DNA of 64,000 nucleotides from Fennellomyces sp. T-0311 (GCA_025266875.1 JALLLT010000017.1:434001-498000), one strand, 5' to 3'. Positions 1-13,183 are shown, numbered from the stretch's first letter. Numbers and translations: made by a program. The notes: generated by a model not told the origin, from the sequence alone.

Positions 1-1063
1 ACGGTACGAAACTATTCGCAAAGGTAAAGTGCCGTGCTTGATCGTGAATGCCTGTCCTCTTAACCCATATCTCGACATACCCGTACAAGAGCAGTGATCC
101 CCTGCATGTGATGCCACAATCCAAGTTCCTCTTTTTACATAGCCATCCCGTGTGGAAGGGGGTGGGTGGGTGGGAGGACTTGTCGGCAAAGAGAGCAGGA
201 GGCTGCAGTTCAACTACTCTGCATAAACTATGCACGACAAACAAAAAGCACAAACAGCAGAGTGCTCGTAGTATCGCTGGCTCCTGGAAAGCGTGGAGTT
301 CAATGAAAAAGTAGACATGCACGGGAGCAACCGGGGGAACACATAGAAATGATAAATTAATCGGTGCCTAACTTCATACGGGTCCAGATTTCATACTTAT
401 CGATGGCCCAAAAGGTTACTAGGTGATCAGCTGTCAAACATCATCAACGTAATCCGCAACTATTTCTTGAGCCCATTCGATACATAGCAAGATCCTACCA
501 TCGGTGTTACCAGCAGTATCTTCCCCTCTCGCCTCCACCGGCCGTTGCTGCCGAGAATGTGTACCATTCGCCTACAGGATCTACCCTTGGCCAGGACCAT
601 CAGATTCGGCTATTTGCTTTTATGAACGATCACCTTACTATAGCCAGATAGCATTGTTTGCAACATTTAGCATCGTGACTACCGATAGCCGAGATCATGT
701 ACATTCATTTTCGATACAGCAGTTGGGTTTCACGCAACAACCCTCTGTACCCCAGCCAAGGTATTTGGTCCATGCCCTTGTATCATCTATACGTAAACAG
801 TAGCTCGTTCTGAGTCGAGTAATGAATGTATGACGAAACAAAAGGAAAAATCACCTCGGTTGCTAGCGTGTTATTACGTATATGAGATGCAATGACGACA
901 TCAGGGTCTAATTGGGCATCCATGCGCCGATCCGTTGGTGTGGCATCATACCATATAAAGAGCGCGTCAAGGCGTGACCGGGCTGCATTATACATGCGGA
1001 ATAGGAAAAATTCACGTTAAAGCATTTGGTCTCTTTTCGATCCTTTCTCTCTCTAATACCAAA
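1..1063. other. Intergenic, no gene recognised
   Basis: Only short open frames occur here and none resembles a known family or joins into a spliced gene. The last part (about 960-1063) is pyrimidine-rich and is the presumed promoter and leader of the pyrroline-5-carboxylate reductase gene. Confidence 0.6.
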
Positions 1064-2053
1064 ATGCAACTCCAGCGATCCACTACAACACTCTCTTCCG
1101 TAGTCCAGCAACGACTCCAATCGATCAGATCACATTTCTCCACTGCAGCACCGTTATCAAAGCAACATCCTGTGATATCCTTCATTGGTGGCGGTAACAT
1201 GGCCGAGGCCATGCTCGCCGGTCTCTACTCCAGTGGCCATCCAGGTTCCCTCCTTCGCTTCTCGGAACCTTTCGATGAGCGACGAAAATACATGGAAACA
1301 CGTTACCCCGAATTAGTCAGCGCACGCGACAACCAAGCTGCAGTCGAAGGTGCCGACGTTGTTGTCATGGCAGTCAAGCCTCAAGTATACAAGAATGTCC
1401 TTACAACTCTTGGTCCTTCTCTTTTAAAAAACCCTTCAGTGTTGATCATTTCGATTGCCGGGGGCATCACATCAGACGCCATGTCACGGTGGCTTGCTTC
1501 CGACTCAGCATCCATTGTCCGATGCATGCCAAACACGCCTGCCCTGATAAGTGAAGGTGCCGTTGGTCTCTACGCCAATCCAAACGTAAAATCTGATCAT
1601 CGGTCTATCACCGAGTCGATCATGCAGTCGATTGCCAAACAAGTATCGTGGGTCCAAAAGGAACCTCTCATTGATTCTGTCACCGGTATCAGCGGTAGTG
1701 GCCCGGCATATTTCTTTCTCATTATGGAAGCAATGCGTAAGTGTCTGTGTACAACTTCTTTTTTTCTTGAATTCTGATTGAATTGAATAGAAAATGCCGG
1801 AATTGAGGCCGGTTTGACACCTGAGGAGGCAAAGAATTTGACACTGCAAACTTGCGTCGGCGCAGCTCGAATGGCGCAGGAATCTGATGATGATTTGGCT
1901 ACCTTGCGCAAAAAGGTCACGTCGCCTAATGGAACTACTGAGGCTGCTATCAAATCAATGGAGAACAATAATATAAGAAAGGTCATGGAAGAGGCCGTGT
2001 TTGCTGCTAGACGACGCGCTCAGCAACTTACTGAAGAACTTTGTCAAGATTAA
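1064..2053 (+). CDS. PRO3: Pyrroline-5-carboxylate reductase (proline biosynthesis)
   Basis: Two exons, 1064-1736 and 1791-2053, give 311 aa. The 54-nt GT-AG intron joins in phase 1. The product reduces 1-pyrroline-5-carboxylate to proline with NAD(P)H. Seen: a Rossmann motif GGGNMAEAM (about residues 42-50), a central VVMAVKPQVY strand, and the family signature region GSGPAYFFLIMEAM before the C-terminal helical dimerisation domain, which spans the intron. The first ~35 residues are Ser/Thr/Arg/Gln-rich without acidic residues and could target mitochondria. An in-frame open stretch reaches up to 974 but has no better ATG. Length is slightly above the usual 270-290 aa because of that leader. 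An AATAAA lies at about 2138. Confidence 0.95.
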
Positions 2054-2169
2054 CAAACAAATACTGCATAATACACGCATAAAATACCCTGTATTTTTAC
2101 TTTGGAGTATACATCCTTTCAGATTCATCTAAAACAGAATAAACGACTCAGACATCCATATAGATTTCC

Positions 2170-2568
2170 TTATGCAAGCAGAAATAAATTACCCATAAGC
2201 ACACTCGTGGTAGTGCACTTTGTGTAGGGTCTAACACGCTTCTTAACCTCTTTCCCTTTCTTATATTTATGACCAATAATAAAGTACACAATAGTTCGCT
2301 GTCCAACGACTATTACGCTTACCGTTGATGGCAGCACTACTTTTGAACAATTCCTGGCCAAGCAGGCAGTGCGTCCTTTATCATCTCTGATGCTTCCAAG
2401 AAACTCGCACAGGAACCGTTCGAGCCCTTTGGCTCCTCCTTTATTGTAAAGCCCAACTCTCCGCCGCCAAGCTTTACTGTCGGACGCATGAGATTGCCTG
2501 CAGTTATATATCATCAAGAGGGCCAAAACTTGAGGCAAAAAAAGGTATAGGTATCGATAGGTACGCAA
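2170..2568 (-). repeat. Relic repeat copy A (open frame, possible decayed mobile-element ORF)
   Basis: A minus-strand open frame of about 130 codons. About 80 bp (roughly 2365-2450) are clearly related to 6840-6920 on the plus strand; both can read GLERF, then SI(R/K)DDKGR. Copy B needs one extra base to keep the same frame. The C-terminal part is Lys/Arg-rich (HKYKKGKEVKKRVRP). I do not recognise the family. Decay plus two dispersed copies suggests a dead element rather than a host gene. Confidence 0.35.
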
Positions 2569-2645
2569 TCAAATGAAAGACTTTATTCTAAAGCCAAGTG
2601 CAATGGGAATGGATGGAAGTGAAGACAGAATAACAAATAAAACAA

Positions 2646-5246
2646 CTAATCGATGCTACGGTAGCCCAACCGCCTACGTGTATAGATCTTGTACACAATG
2701 AATCCGCAGCCGCCCAGGATGCTAGCAGATATGAGTGAAATGACAGTGACAAGGAAAATCGACCACCAGAACGGCAAGCCAAAGAACCCGCGACGAATAG
2801 GAACCAAGACAGCATCCACCATGAGGACTCCACCATCCACTTTGCCACCAATGGCCTGTCCCATACCAATGACGTGTGCGCCTTGCTTATCGGATCGATC
2901 CTTGACCGTGACCACCAGACCGCCATTATCCTCACGAATGATCACCTTGTCATAATTGGATAACAGTGTGGGGTATTCAGCGTCATGGCTGCCGGTAATC
3001 CAGCTATCTTGCCAACCAATAGGGATCAAATGCAGCTTTGCCAGTCGCTCGAGTTCATATTCATCCTGCAAAAGTGCATCCAAATCCATATGGGCAAATG
3101 CTCGGTCGGACGGTGCCAAAACAATATAACTAGTGGAATTCAGCTCGTCAAGAAGACCGGCTCTTTCGAGTACTTCGAGCATAGAGTTGGCTTCAATGCC
3201 TGTTAGAATGTCACGCGTGGTGATTTCCACATAGCCTGGAAATTCAACTTGGTCAATCTTGTGCACTACACCGTTGCCAACTAGAATATCAGTCTGGCCA
3301 ACAACAGCCTCCTTTGACCCCGTCTCAGGAGCGCTCACGACAAGCTTTCGCTCCCCGTTGCCGCTAGGTCCAATTCGCAGAGTTGCATCGGCTAATGTTG
3401 TTAATTCATGGACACCTTGGATCATATCTTCTCGGTACAGCAGGCCCTTGGCAACGTGGTATCGAAGTACACTCTGCAAATGCGACTTGCCAGCTGGATG
3501 CATCAAGTACTGCGCCACTAATCCAAGGCTGTGGAATGCGTCGTTAGTGGGAACAAACATGGTAATGCCGTCAGCGCTTTTGATCTCATCGGCCACTTCG
3601 GATACATAAATCGTGGCGATAAATGTCGAGACGTTCAGATCAATCACCAGCTTTGATAAAATGTCACCGGGAAGGGCCAACGGCTCGGAAATCTGGTAAA
3701 TATAGTTGTCGTGCACCACGGCTGGTATCCATGGGTTAGCTGCAGTTGCGCTTGATCTCGCTCTTCAGGGTTACCTGGGTCGGTAAGTGCTCGCGAGTGC
3801 TCGAAGCGTATAGACTTGCCGGCAACCTTAACCGGTGCCTCGTTTTGGACAAAGACAGGGACTCGTTGAGGTGCACCACCAAGACGCGGTGAAACGAACT
3901 CAGATTTCAGAAGCGCACCATCCGTGAGCATGTCGGCGGAAAGCGATCCAGTCATGACATGATAGCTCAGCCAGTCTTTCTTGACGCTGTCTGGTATCGA
4001 GTCTTCTTTGATATCTTGGTTAGCTGGGGCCAGGATAGTGTACTTTTCCACATCATCATCCAGATAATGCTGCAGGCCATAGTCGTCCATGAGCGAGACC
4101 AGCTTGGTGGAGTTGAGGCCATACAGGTACTTTCGGGTATTGAAGAACACGTTCTCGGGTATCGGCATGTCATCCATAATGTGAATGACCCCTATCCAAG
4201 ACCCCCACCCGTGCCGGCAAAATGATTAATGACTTTCAATTTCCTTGGCACCTCCATGCTTACCATTTGCCGCCAAGACATCAGTCTCAGACACCTTCAC
4301 GTCATTCACTGTGATGATATTGTCCTTGTTTACGCCCACCACCAGTGACTCTCCTGAGCGTGCCTTATCTGAACATTCCTCATGAGTTTCGCCGAAGAAA
4401 CCAACACAGGCCTTCACTTACAAACTGTCTTTCCTGCCGGGAATTCTGTGGAATAAATGACATCGTCGACAATCATAAAATTGAGCAGGCGCTCGAGATC
4501 CTGCACGCCATATTGGGACATCATGTAATCCTTCTCAATAGCATTGAGTCTGTTGAGGACACTTGGCCGTGGCAGGAAAAGCGTAAACGGCTGAGGCTGG
4601 TTCAGTATTTTGTCCAGACCAACCTTCTGTAGAAATCCATAAAGCTCCTCGTTGCCTCGAACCGAATCGCCTAAAGGAGGTGTTGGGGGCTGTGTTATAT
4701 CAAAATGTTGTGCACACACACACTCTCTCTCTAACTCTGGAACTCACCCAAGGTGGATGGAGGCACGAGCACTTGATTGATGGCTTGGATATACGTTTGG
4801 TTGTTGACTACGATATCCTTGTCGATGATCTCGGCCCCGTTGATATAGGGCTTTCCTCGACCTTTGCCTGCGTTTCCCTCTTTTGTGATTTTTATGCGTT
4901 GCCCAGGATCGTCGGAGCCAAGGAAGCCAGGTCGCACATAAAGAGACTCCAGTAACTGCCCATTGAAGAAATCTTGGCCGGTCATTCCAACCGGCAGTAA
5001 ATGATACAGCATCATTTCTCGTGTGATATCGTCGCCACTGAACTTCTCAAAAGCAGTGTTGTCAGGAGCGAATAGAGTGCCCGCCTCTAACTTGTTGACA
5101 TCGGGAACCAGCCGTGTTCGTTGTAAATGATTAATCAGTTTCTCGAAACGAGAATCTTCCGAGAGAACGTCGATTATCGTCTTGTATGCCACGGCATGAT
5201 TGTAGAGTAAAGCAAAAAATAGTAAGAATGCAATGTTGAATTTCAT
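2646..5246 (-). CDS. Membrane-anchored multi-FAS1 (fasciclin) domain protein
   Basis: Exons 4748-5246, 4422-4670, 4264-4368, 3775-4191 and 2646-3721 give 781 aa, with every junction in phase 1. It starts with a hydrophobic signal peptide (about residues 1-20). Five FAS1 modules follow (roughly 21-165, 170-288, 290-425, 430-565, 567-700), recognised by recurring TLFAP/MFVPTNDAF/VLAPSDRAF strands, YH or LH motifs and NGVIHIM/NGVVHKID endings. A single transmembrane helix (IFLVTVISLISASILGGC) and a short Arg-rich cytoplasmic tail end the protein. FAS1 proteins act in cell-surface adhesion; in fungi some are vacuolar or wall-associated. Intron 3722-3774 has a textbook CTAAC branch site; an upstream AG that would give a 35-nt intron is also in phase but less likely. 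Confidence 0.88.
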
Positions 5247-7439
5247 GTTGAAAAAGAGCTGAGTAAAGGAGGTGTCATGCAACCGCGATTGCTTTTAAAG
5301 TGCAACAGCCATCAAATGATTGGATCAGAAGCCTGCAGAAAATAAACCATGTTCCTGTTATGGCCAGGCCCGGCTTCCATCTTGCACACGGTCAATGAAT
5401 TTCCTCGCATTAAACCTCACGATAAAGCACGGCCGAGGAGCTAGATCACCTTGCAAATCAAGATTACACGATCTTTGAAACAAAGTGTAACTGGTCTATC
5501 CTATTAACAAGTTGTCATCTCAAGAATAATACCGCTCTTTCCAGCTACATCATTGCATGCCAGTTATGAGATATGTTCATCATATGATAACCTATATCTA
5601 CCACACGAATCGGCGCTTCTATACTATATATCCTTTGTGATGCAGTGTAAAGATGGACCTGCCACGATTTTGGTGACATTCATTACAGTTGCCTTTTCTT
5701 AATAATTGATGTATGCTGGCTTCATCATAAATGTGTAGTACTATCAACAAAACGAATAAACATTCCCCGTTCAACATGATTCCTTCATTAGCCCGAATGA
5801 CTATGACTTCATTTAAAACTTTCCATATATATACACACGCACATTTGTTCAGACGTTGCTGCAATACGTAGATGCCTACCAGCATGTGACAGTCCTTCAT
5901 AGTGTAGCACAGCCCACCTGATAAGGGCAACCTCTTGTGTCGCTCAATCCTTAACATGGTGAAATTACGCCTTTTTGAGTCACTTTGGCTGAAGGATCAG
6001 CTAACACCATTTCAGCTCTTTTTCGGCCATTATCATTGTCGCTTACTTAAAAAACTCTTTCATATATAAAACTTAATGTTATTGGACAATTCGACAGTAA
6101 CTGGCGGGCGCAGTCAACAAGTCAACCTCTTCCTCCCTCACTTTAGTGGGTGCTGTAACATGTCATCATGCAACTTTCAAAAGCAATGTCACCAAAGCAT
6201 TGAAAGCACATATTACGTGTACCTCAAAAAGTGAAAAGGGGGATTTTCCGCTGCTTGTCATTCCCCTTTTATGGAATAATCGTATCTTTTACTATTGCGT
6301 GTTGCATACTGCAAGAAGGAGAAAGAGGTGATCCCGGTACAGCATTAGCAATATGGTGTATCGTTCAAGAAAATTGACAAGACATAACTGTCAACCCCTC
6401 AAGGAGAAATCGCAATAACTTCACATGTCAGGAAAGTTCAAAAGCGCCAAGGAGTCATTGCAAAGTGCAATGCACGAAAGAAAAAGTGCCTCATATTGCA
6501 GAAAGTACTGCTTAATGGTGCGCGATACGTATCAACAAGCTTTGTATTTCCGCATGGAGCAAGTCAAAATTAACGTTAAAGCCAAAGCCAATGCACTGGG
6601 CGTCGCAGTAAGAGTCGATCGTTGTCACGATGTACAAGAATGAGTTACATAATTGACAATACCTAGAACAACTACCTCATAACAAGTGGCAAAATATCGA
6701 TTTCGCTTCAGTGACGTGCCAGAGTGAGACGAGTATGACTGCTGAGCATCGACAATAGCCTCAAAGCAATCGGTTGCCGTGACGACCTTACGTTTACACA
6801 TTCGACAGTGGAACTTGACTATGATAAGTTCGATCGTTGCAACGAAGGACGAGCCAAAGGCTCGAAAGATTTGTGTGTGTTCTTCTTGAAAGCATCAAAG
6901 ATGACAAAGGACGCATCGTTAGCTTTTATCACAAAAGTGCTCAGGAAGAAAGAGTGCAGAGTACCTGTACTCCATCGCTGCTAGGGGTATGTCTACCTGC
7001 AAGCTCGTACATCTACGCTTTCTAACTTGTGTAATATTTGGCTTAACCCTGCAAACGCTGACCGCCCTGAACAGCTGGAGGAGAGTGTTTGCCAAGTCCG
7101 CCGTATAAAGGATCTTGAGCTCCCTATCTTAAGCAATGAGATTGAGTTATTCAAAACAAAATAAAATGTGTGTAATTGTACTTCAAGAAAAAAAATCATG
7201 AGAAAAAATATTTGGATTCTAAATGGTTTTCTCTACCGAGTCAACAACCCCTCCACGCCCTCCAAACATCTCGGTATCTTTGTTTATTTTCTTCCCTCAC
7301 TCATCTTCTTCGCCGATTAATCCATGGAGCATATCTATACCAATCATTGCCAATACTCAAAGGCATATATAAAATTGTTTATGAATTTTCTTCCAAGCCA
7401 GTATATAGTTTAGGTAGGTTATGATAATGTACCATGCTT
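5247..7439. other. Gene-poor intergenic region
   Basis: About 2.2 kb, AT-rich, with no splice-consistent gene. It holds the FAS1 gene promoter at its left end and relic repeat copy B at 6740-7020. A small frame at 6425-6643 is Lys/Arg-rich and may belong to the same relic. Confidence 0.5.
6740..7020 (+). repeat. Relic repeat copy B (frameshifted)
   Basis: Shares an ~80-bp block with 2365-2450 in opposite orientation (AAGGA-GAGCCAAAGG followed by a CTCGAA block and AAGGACGCA). One base is missing relative to copy A after GAGCCAAAGG, so the reading frame shared with copy A is broken. This is consistent with a decayed element. Confidence 0.35.
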
Positions 7440-9325
7440 AGCATGAAAAATATGAAATAATGTACACGTTATCATTGATGTAGCTTTTGTCGTAATGTTT
7501 TAGCTAGATGAGATAGTCTGATAATCAGCACTACGTCTATTTCTACAGCACAGTACTGATTTCTTGGAAGCTGGAATAAATGTCCACACGATTTGCATGG
7601 TAACTGTCATTGTCAGACACACGGCAGGCATTGCCAAGATGCCAAATTTACCTGCCACTTGGCCAGTGATGAATGGAAACAGTGCAGCACCTCCAGCTCC
7701 AGTGCTATCAATGGAAAGGTCATAAGCGACAAAAATTATAGATAAATTGACTTTTATGCTTTCTTACCCAGCAATGAAACCGATAGACGTCGCATGAAGA
7801 CTTCTGGGCAAGACTTTGGATGCCAAGGAAATCATACTTGGCAGCAAGGGTCCTAGAAGGAAACCAATTGAAATAATAGCTATATATGGATTAATTTGAT
7901 CCGTCCCCACATTTGACAGTAACATACCAATCGAATCGATCACAATATCTGCAAGCAACCATAAACCAACGAGTACAGCGGTCGTAATAAATGTGAAAAT
8001 TGTAATCATACGCTTCTCGCCAAATTTATCACACAGATAGCCCAAGACAATTCGTCCAGCAGCTAATGCAGTCCAATAACCAGCGATTACATTGCTCATT
8101 ACAATCTTGTCGCCACCACGGCCTTCGTGCAAGTACGTCAATCCCCAACCTCCAACTGTGACTTCTAGACCGACATAGACAAGATTGTAGATTGCGCCGA
8201 GAATGGTCATACGGTGTCGTATCGCTGCACGCGTAATATCCTTATGATCCGTCGGTTCTTCATCTTCTTGATGGTCTTCAATCTTGATGTGATGGAATCC
8301 GACGGCGATAAGCACGATGTTGATGAAGGAAATGATTGCCATAAAGACATACATGCCTCTCCAGGAGACATCTATTCTCCACAGCAGGCCATTCACCAAA
8401 GGGCTCAGCATGGCACCGAGAGCATAATTAGCTACAGCATATAAGTAGTATTAGGTCGCATTATATTCGATCTATGGAATGTTACCATGCAATACATTAA
8501 GCATTAATGTTGCCTTGGGAACACTGGAAGTATACACATTCATGGCTGCATCAAGTAACGCTATGCAATTTTTTTTTGTCAGATCCGGTGTAACGAACAC
8601 GCTCGATATGGATGTGTTACCGATACCCGCGCCTTGCACGACCATGAGAGCGGCCATAACACCGAACGGTAGACCGGAAACAATGAACGAGTACGTAACT
8701 AGCAAAATACCGGCACCGAAATACATGGCCCCCACCTGACCAAGCCTGTGTACTATATATCCATTCACCATGGCAAACAGGAAGTAGCCAAATGCGTTAC
8801 ACAAGAACAACAAAGAAACAGTTTCGTTTGGAATGCTGTAGTAATCTTTCAATCGCGGAATGATTGCTCCCTACCGAATGATCAGCGCGGTGCACAAAGA
8901 CTATCCCAAGCAACAACTTACGATGCTGCCGTCGTTCAAACCGCATACGACACTGATAACGTTGGAAGCGAGCAAAGGCCGAACGTACGGCTTCAAATCG
9001 CTCCAGGTCTCTTGTTTGTTTGTGGAAACTTCCTCTGCATCACTGTTTTCGTTGTCCAAAAAGCGGGTGCGCTCGTTGGCTGTTTCGCGCCCGTCCGTCA
9101 TATTTTTCGAAACGGTACTGGTTAGATTGACCCGCAACGGGAGAAAAGAATGCGGATTTACGCAGTATCATATTATTTTTCAACTTATGCGGACCGAACA
9201 AACGCTTCTCCGTCGCTGCAACTGATTGGATTCCATAACCCCCTTCCAGCAAATGACGATGCACCCCGTAGAGTAGCATGGTACCGTATCGAGTTCACGA
9301 AGCGCGCGATGAAACTATAGACCAT
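7440..9325 (-). repeat. Tandem duplication unit 1 (MFS transporter gene plus flanks)
   Basis: This segment is repeated in the same orientation at about 11145-13040. Similarity covers all six exons, the introns in diverged form, about 200 bp upstream of the start codon and about 50 bp past the stop codon. Both copies are intact. The spacer between them is about 1.8 kb. Confidence 0.85.
7500..9101 (-). CDS. MFS transporter, BSC6/FucP-like, copy 1
   Basis: Exons 8922-9101, 8621-8870, 8486-8560, 7928-8431, 7768-7879 and 7500-7704 encode 441 aa. A polar, acidic N-terminal tail (about 45 residues) precedes roughly 12 hydrophobic helices. The YVGLEVTVGGWGLTYL motif before helix 7 resembles the fungal bypass-of-stop-codon-6/fucose-permease type MFS family, whose substrates are mostly unknown. 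The loop after helix 8 carries GYLCDKFGEKR, an MFS cytoplasmic-loop motif. All five introns (48-63 nt) sit at the same positions and phases as in copy 2. There is no frameshift or stop, so this copy looks functional. Confidence 0.88.
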
Positions 9326-11144
9326 AATTCTATTTGGGCATTCGCCAACAATGGTGGACGTTCTATCCAGATTCTTTTTGCATATCTTTTCCAATGTGCG
9401 GCATATCTGCAAAGGCTTTTCGTACACCTTATGGTTCATTATCATAGAATAGGTGATGGTTGTTATGACAATGCACAAGTAGTGAAACAAAAGATTGGTT
9501 TGCTAAGCAACATCCAGAGCAAAAGCAGAAAGGCAGTCTTCCTTTATATCTGAACATCCAAATTAACCTGTAGATTATATCTGATGCTTCAGTTTCGAGA
9601 TATGACGCTGATAGAAAGACATGTTTCAAAGTGTCTCGTACATTGTACTGGATCGGAACAAGGAACATAAAAGAAATCAATGCTTTAGGGAATGGATAGT
9701 TGGAAGCAAAGCATCTAAAGTCGAAAAATCAAAGGCTGTAGACATATAACCCGACTTTATGAGCTTCCGTCAGATACGAAAACTGATCCATCAGCTGGGC
9801 CTCTCTAGCGTATTAATAGCTTTGTAGAAAATTTCAAGGCCAATTTGATGATGGTATTATGGAATAGAGCCAGTGGCATTGCAATGGGCGCATTTAGAAG
9901 GGATGTCATTTTATATCTTTTTTTTTGTGTTTAAATGACATAAAGAGTAGTACCTAATGAACGCTCATTAAAGTTACATATGTAGCATCCCAACTATGAG
10001 CATTACTATTCCGTTAATTCTTTAGCGTCACGTAGCATTCTTCATTGTGACCGAGTTATGGTTAAAGGTAGACTAGCGGATCATAGATACAGGCCAGTAT
10101 TTTTTGGCCAGAATGCCGAGTCCATTCGGCCTTGCCGTTGTGGGCGGTCTTTTGCTTAACTATTTATATATACGTATTGGCTACCGTTTTTTTTTTAGAA
10201 AAATAATGCCATATACTATAAGTAGTACATCAAACAGATATATCCGTCGATTTCTGAAACTGGCATTATGCAAATTACACCGAGCCTTTTCAAGCACTTT
10301 AATTTTTCGGTGGGTATTATAAATTCCGTTTGTGTCGACACATTTCTACTTAAAATATTGTACTTGCTATTTTAAAATTTGACATATACCGTATCATAGC
10401 TACGTATGGTCATCCATAGTCTCCCTGAAAGCACACTATACGCTTCAAAAAGCGCATATAAGACTATCAACAGAGTCAAAAATCAGGAGCTCGACATTGA
10501 CATTATGTAGGAACTGTATATAATGATGTTCGGGAGAAATCAGCAAGGGAGTGTACTTCCTTCTTTCGCTCAAGCGATACTTCCACGCACGTCAAAGCCG
10601 TTATAGACACAAGGATCAAGTTAGCCTAAATATTTTTATCTTTCTACTATAAAGTATCCACTCAATAGAGGAATACCGTATTACATAACTGTGCACTGCC
10701 TTATCCTTTCACTGATTCTCGTGACGTTAATGGCTTTTCCTACTGGTGGAAAAGAGTGCAGCGATAAATAACTTCAGAATGGATGCCTTGATGACGAATC
10801 ACTGGATACAGTAGTGATGCAATGGTGAATCACTGCGATTGTGCAATGTAATTTCGAATACTAGTACTACAAATGCATATAAAAATATGCTAATGTCCGT
10901 ATTCCATATAAAGTATATAGAAGGGAGAAAGATGCCCGGTAATTTTGGATGGTATCGTAAGTCGTTATTTGCACTAACATCAGGTATTCGCCAGGTCACT
11001 TCTCCATAATTATATATGCATGTAGTTCTCAACTTATCGTGACGTATGGTAGACAACAAGTGTATTCTCGTATACAAGAACCAGCCACAATGATCTATAT
11101 ATGCATTGTCACTTTATGTACACGCCATCATGAAGCACACATGG
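9326..11144. other. Spacer between the two transporter copies
   Basis: About 1.8 kb, AT-rich, with only short open frames and no recognisable coding similarity on either strand. I see no insertion-sequence ends or target duplications. Confidence 0.5.
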
Positions 11145-13040
11145 CATAAAAAATAATAAAAATAGTGTACACATTTTATCATTCATGCAACCCTTCGCTA
11201 CAGTCTTTTAGCTAGATGGAATTGATTGGTAGTTACCACCACGTCTACTCCCGCAGCATGATACCGACTCCTTGGAAGATGGAACAAATGTCCACAAGAC
11301 CTGCATGGTAACCGCCATTGACAAACACACGGCAGGCATTGCCAAGATGCCAAATTTACCTGCCACTTGGCCAGTAATGAATGGAAACAATGCAGCACCT
11401 CCAGCTCCAGTACTATCATAAAAAAAGTTATAAGCAAATGTTTTAGAAAGATTAATTTTTTTTTATAATTTCTTACCCAGCAATGAAACCGATAGATGTC
11501 GCATGAAGACTTCTAGGCAATACTTTGGATGCCAAGGAAATCGTACTTGGAAACATGGGCCCCAGAAGAAAACCGATCGATACAATCGCTAAATATGGAT
11601 AAATTTGATGCATCTTTGCATTTTGACAGTATCTTACCAATCGAATCAATAACAATGTCTGCAATCAACCACAAACCAACGAGCACAGCGGCTGTAAGAA
11701 GTGTAAAGATGGTAATCATACGCTTCTCACCAAACTTATCGCACAGATAGCCCAAGACGATTCGTCCTGCAGCCAAGGCAGCCCAATAGCCAGCGATTAC
11801 ATTACTCATTGCAATCTTGTCACCGCCACGACCTTCGTGCAAGTACGTCAATCCCCATCCGCCAACGGTGACTTCTGTACCGACGTAGACAAGAATGTAG
11901 ATCGCGCCGAGAATAGTCATAGGGTGTCGCATCGCTGCGCGCATAATATCTTTATGGTCGGCTGGTTCTTCGTCTTCGTCATGGTCTTCAATCTTGATAT
12001 TGCGGAATCCGACGGCGATAAGCACAATATTGATGAAGGAAAAGAAAGCCATAAAGACATACATGCCTCTCCAGGAGACATCCATCCTCCATAGCAGACC
12101 GTTCACCAAGGGGCTCAGCATCGCACCAACACCGTATAACGCTAAAGCACAGAATCAGTGTTAGACCACATTTCATTAAATCTATGGAAATGTTACCATG
12201 CAACACATTAAGCATTAAGGTTGCCTTGGGAACGCTGGAAGTATACACATTCATGGCCGCATCAAGTAACGCTGTGTAATTTTTTTCGTCAGGTCCAGTG
12301 TAACATCACTCGTATACAGGCATGACTTACCAACACCCGCGCCTTGCACGACCATGAGGGCGGCCATAACACCGAACGGTAGGCCAGAAGCAATGAACGA
12401 GTAGGCAACAAGCAAAATGATGGCACCGAAATACATGGCCCCCACCTGACCGAGTCTGTGCACGATATATCCATTCACCATGGCGGCGAGAAAGTAACCA
12501 AATGAGTTACACAAGAACAACAAAGAAACAGTTTCGTTCGGAATGCTGTAGTAATCTTTCAATCGCGGAATGATTGCTCCCTACCGAATGATCAGCGCGG
12601 TGCACAAAGACTATCCCAAGCAACAACTTACGATGCTGCCGTCGTTCAAACCGCATACGACACTGATAAAGTTGGAAGCGAGCAAAGGCCGAACGTACGG
12701 CTTCAAGTCGCTCCAGGTCTCTTGTTTGTTTGTAGACACTTCTTCTGCATCACTGTTTTCGTTGTCCAGGAAACGGGTACGCTCGTTTGCTGTTTCGTGC
12801 TCATCCGTCATACTTTTCGACAAGGTGTGTCTGGATCGACTCGCAACGGGAAAAAAGAACGGGGAATTCTGGGGATTTACGCAGAATCGCACTATTTTTA
12901 AACTTATGCGGACTGGACAAACGCTTCTCCGTCGCCGCAACTGATTGGATTCCATACCTCCCTTCAGCAAATGGCAATGCGCCCCGTAGAGCAACGTGGA
13001 GCCCTACTGAGTTGAACGAAGCACGCAAAGACAGCATAAT
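11145..13040 (-). repeat. Tandem duplication unit 2 (MFS transporter gene plus flanks)
   Basis: Second direct copy of the 7440-9325 unit. It ends about 140 bp short of the CSN8 stop codon. Exon sequences are much more conserved than introns and flanks. Confidence 0.85.
11208..12811 (-). CDS. MFS transporter, BSC6/FucP-like, copy 2
   Basis: Exons 12632-12811, 12331-12580, 12197-12271, 11638-12141, 11477-11588 and 11208-11412 encode 441 aa, the same exon lengths as copy 1 (180, 250, 75, 504, 112, 205 nt). The MFS features match: acidic N-terminal tail, YVGTEVTVGGWGLTYL before helix 7, and GYLCDKFGEKR. Copy 1 reads L where this copy reads T in the first motif, and the C-terminal tails differ at several positions. 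Intact frame and identical intron phases indicate selection on both copies after duplication. Confidence 0.88.
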
Positions 13041-13183
13041 CACACAGTCCGATCTGCATATTTAGCAAGAGCAACGTTGCATCCGAATGCTTGCTTACAA
13101 AGGCAGAATAATTGTCATGTTTTAGCCTCAATATAATACAACACACTCTACAGCATTTGGATATCTCGCGCAATTGCAATGCA

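Noticed and set aside
504..803. A 99-codon frame near the left edge
   Set aside because: No recognisable motif, and other frames on both strands in the same stretch are equally open.
3740..3774. A 35-nt intron in the FAS1 gene
   Set aside because: In phase, but the next AG gives a normal 53-nt intron with a CTAAC branch site and a better FAS1 ending.
8748..9225. Plus-strand frames of 120-125 codons with counterparts near 12570-12944
   Set aside because: They look conserved between the two places only because they are antisense to the duplicated transporter exons.
10104..10322. A 72-codon frame in the spacer between transporter copies
   Set aside because: No similarity, AT-rich composition and no splice partners.
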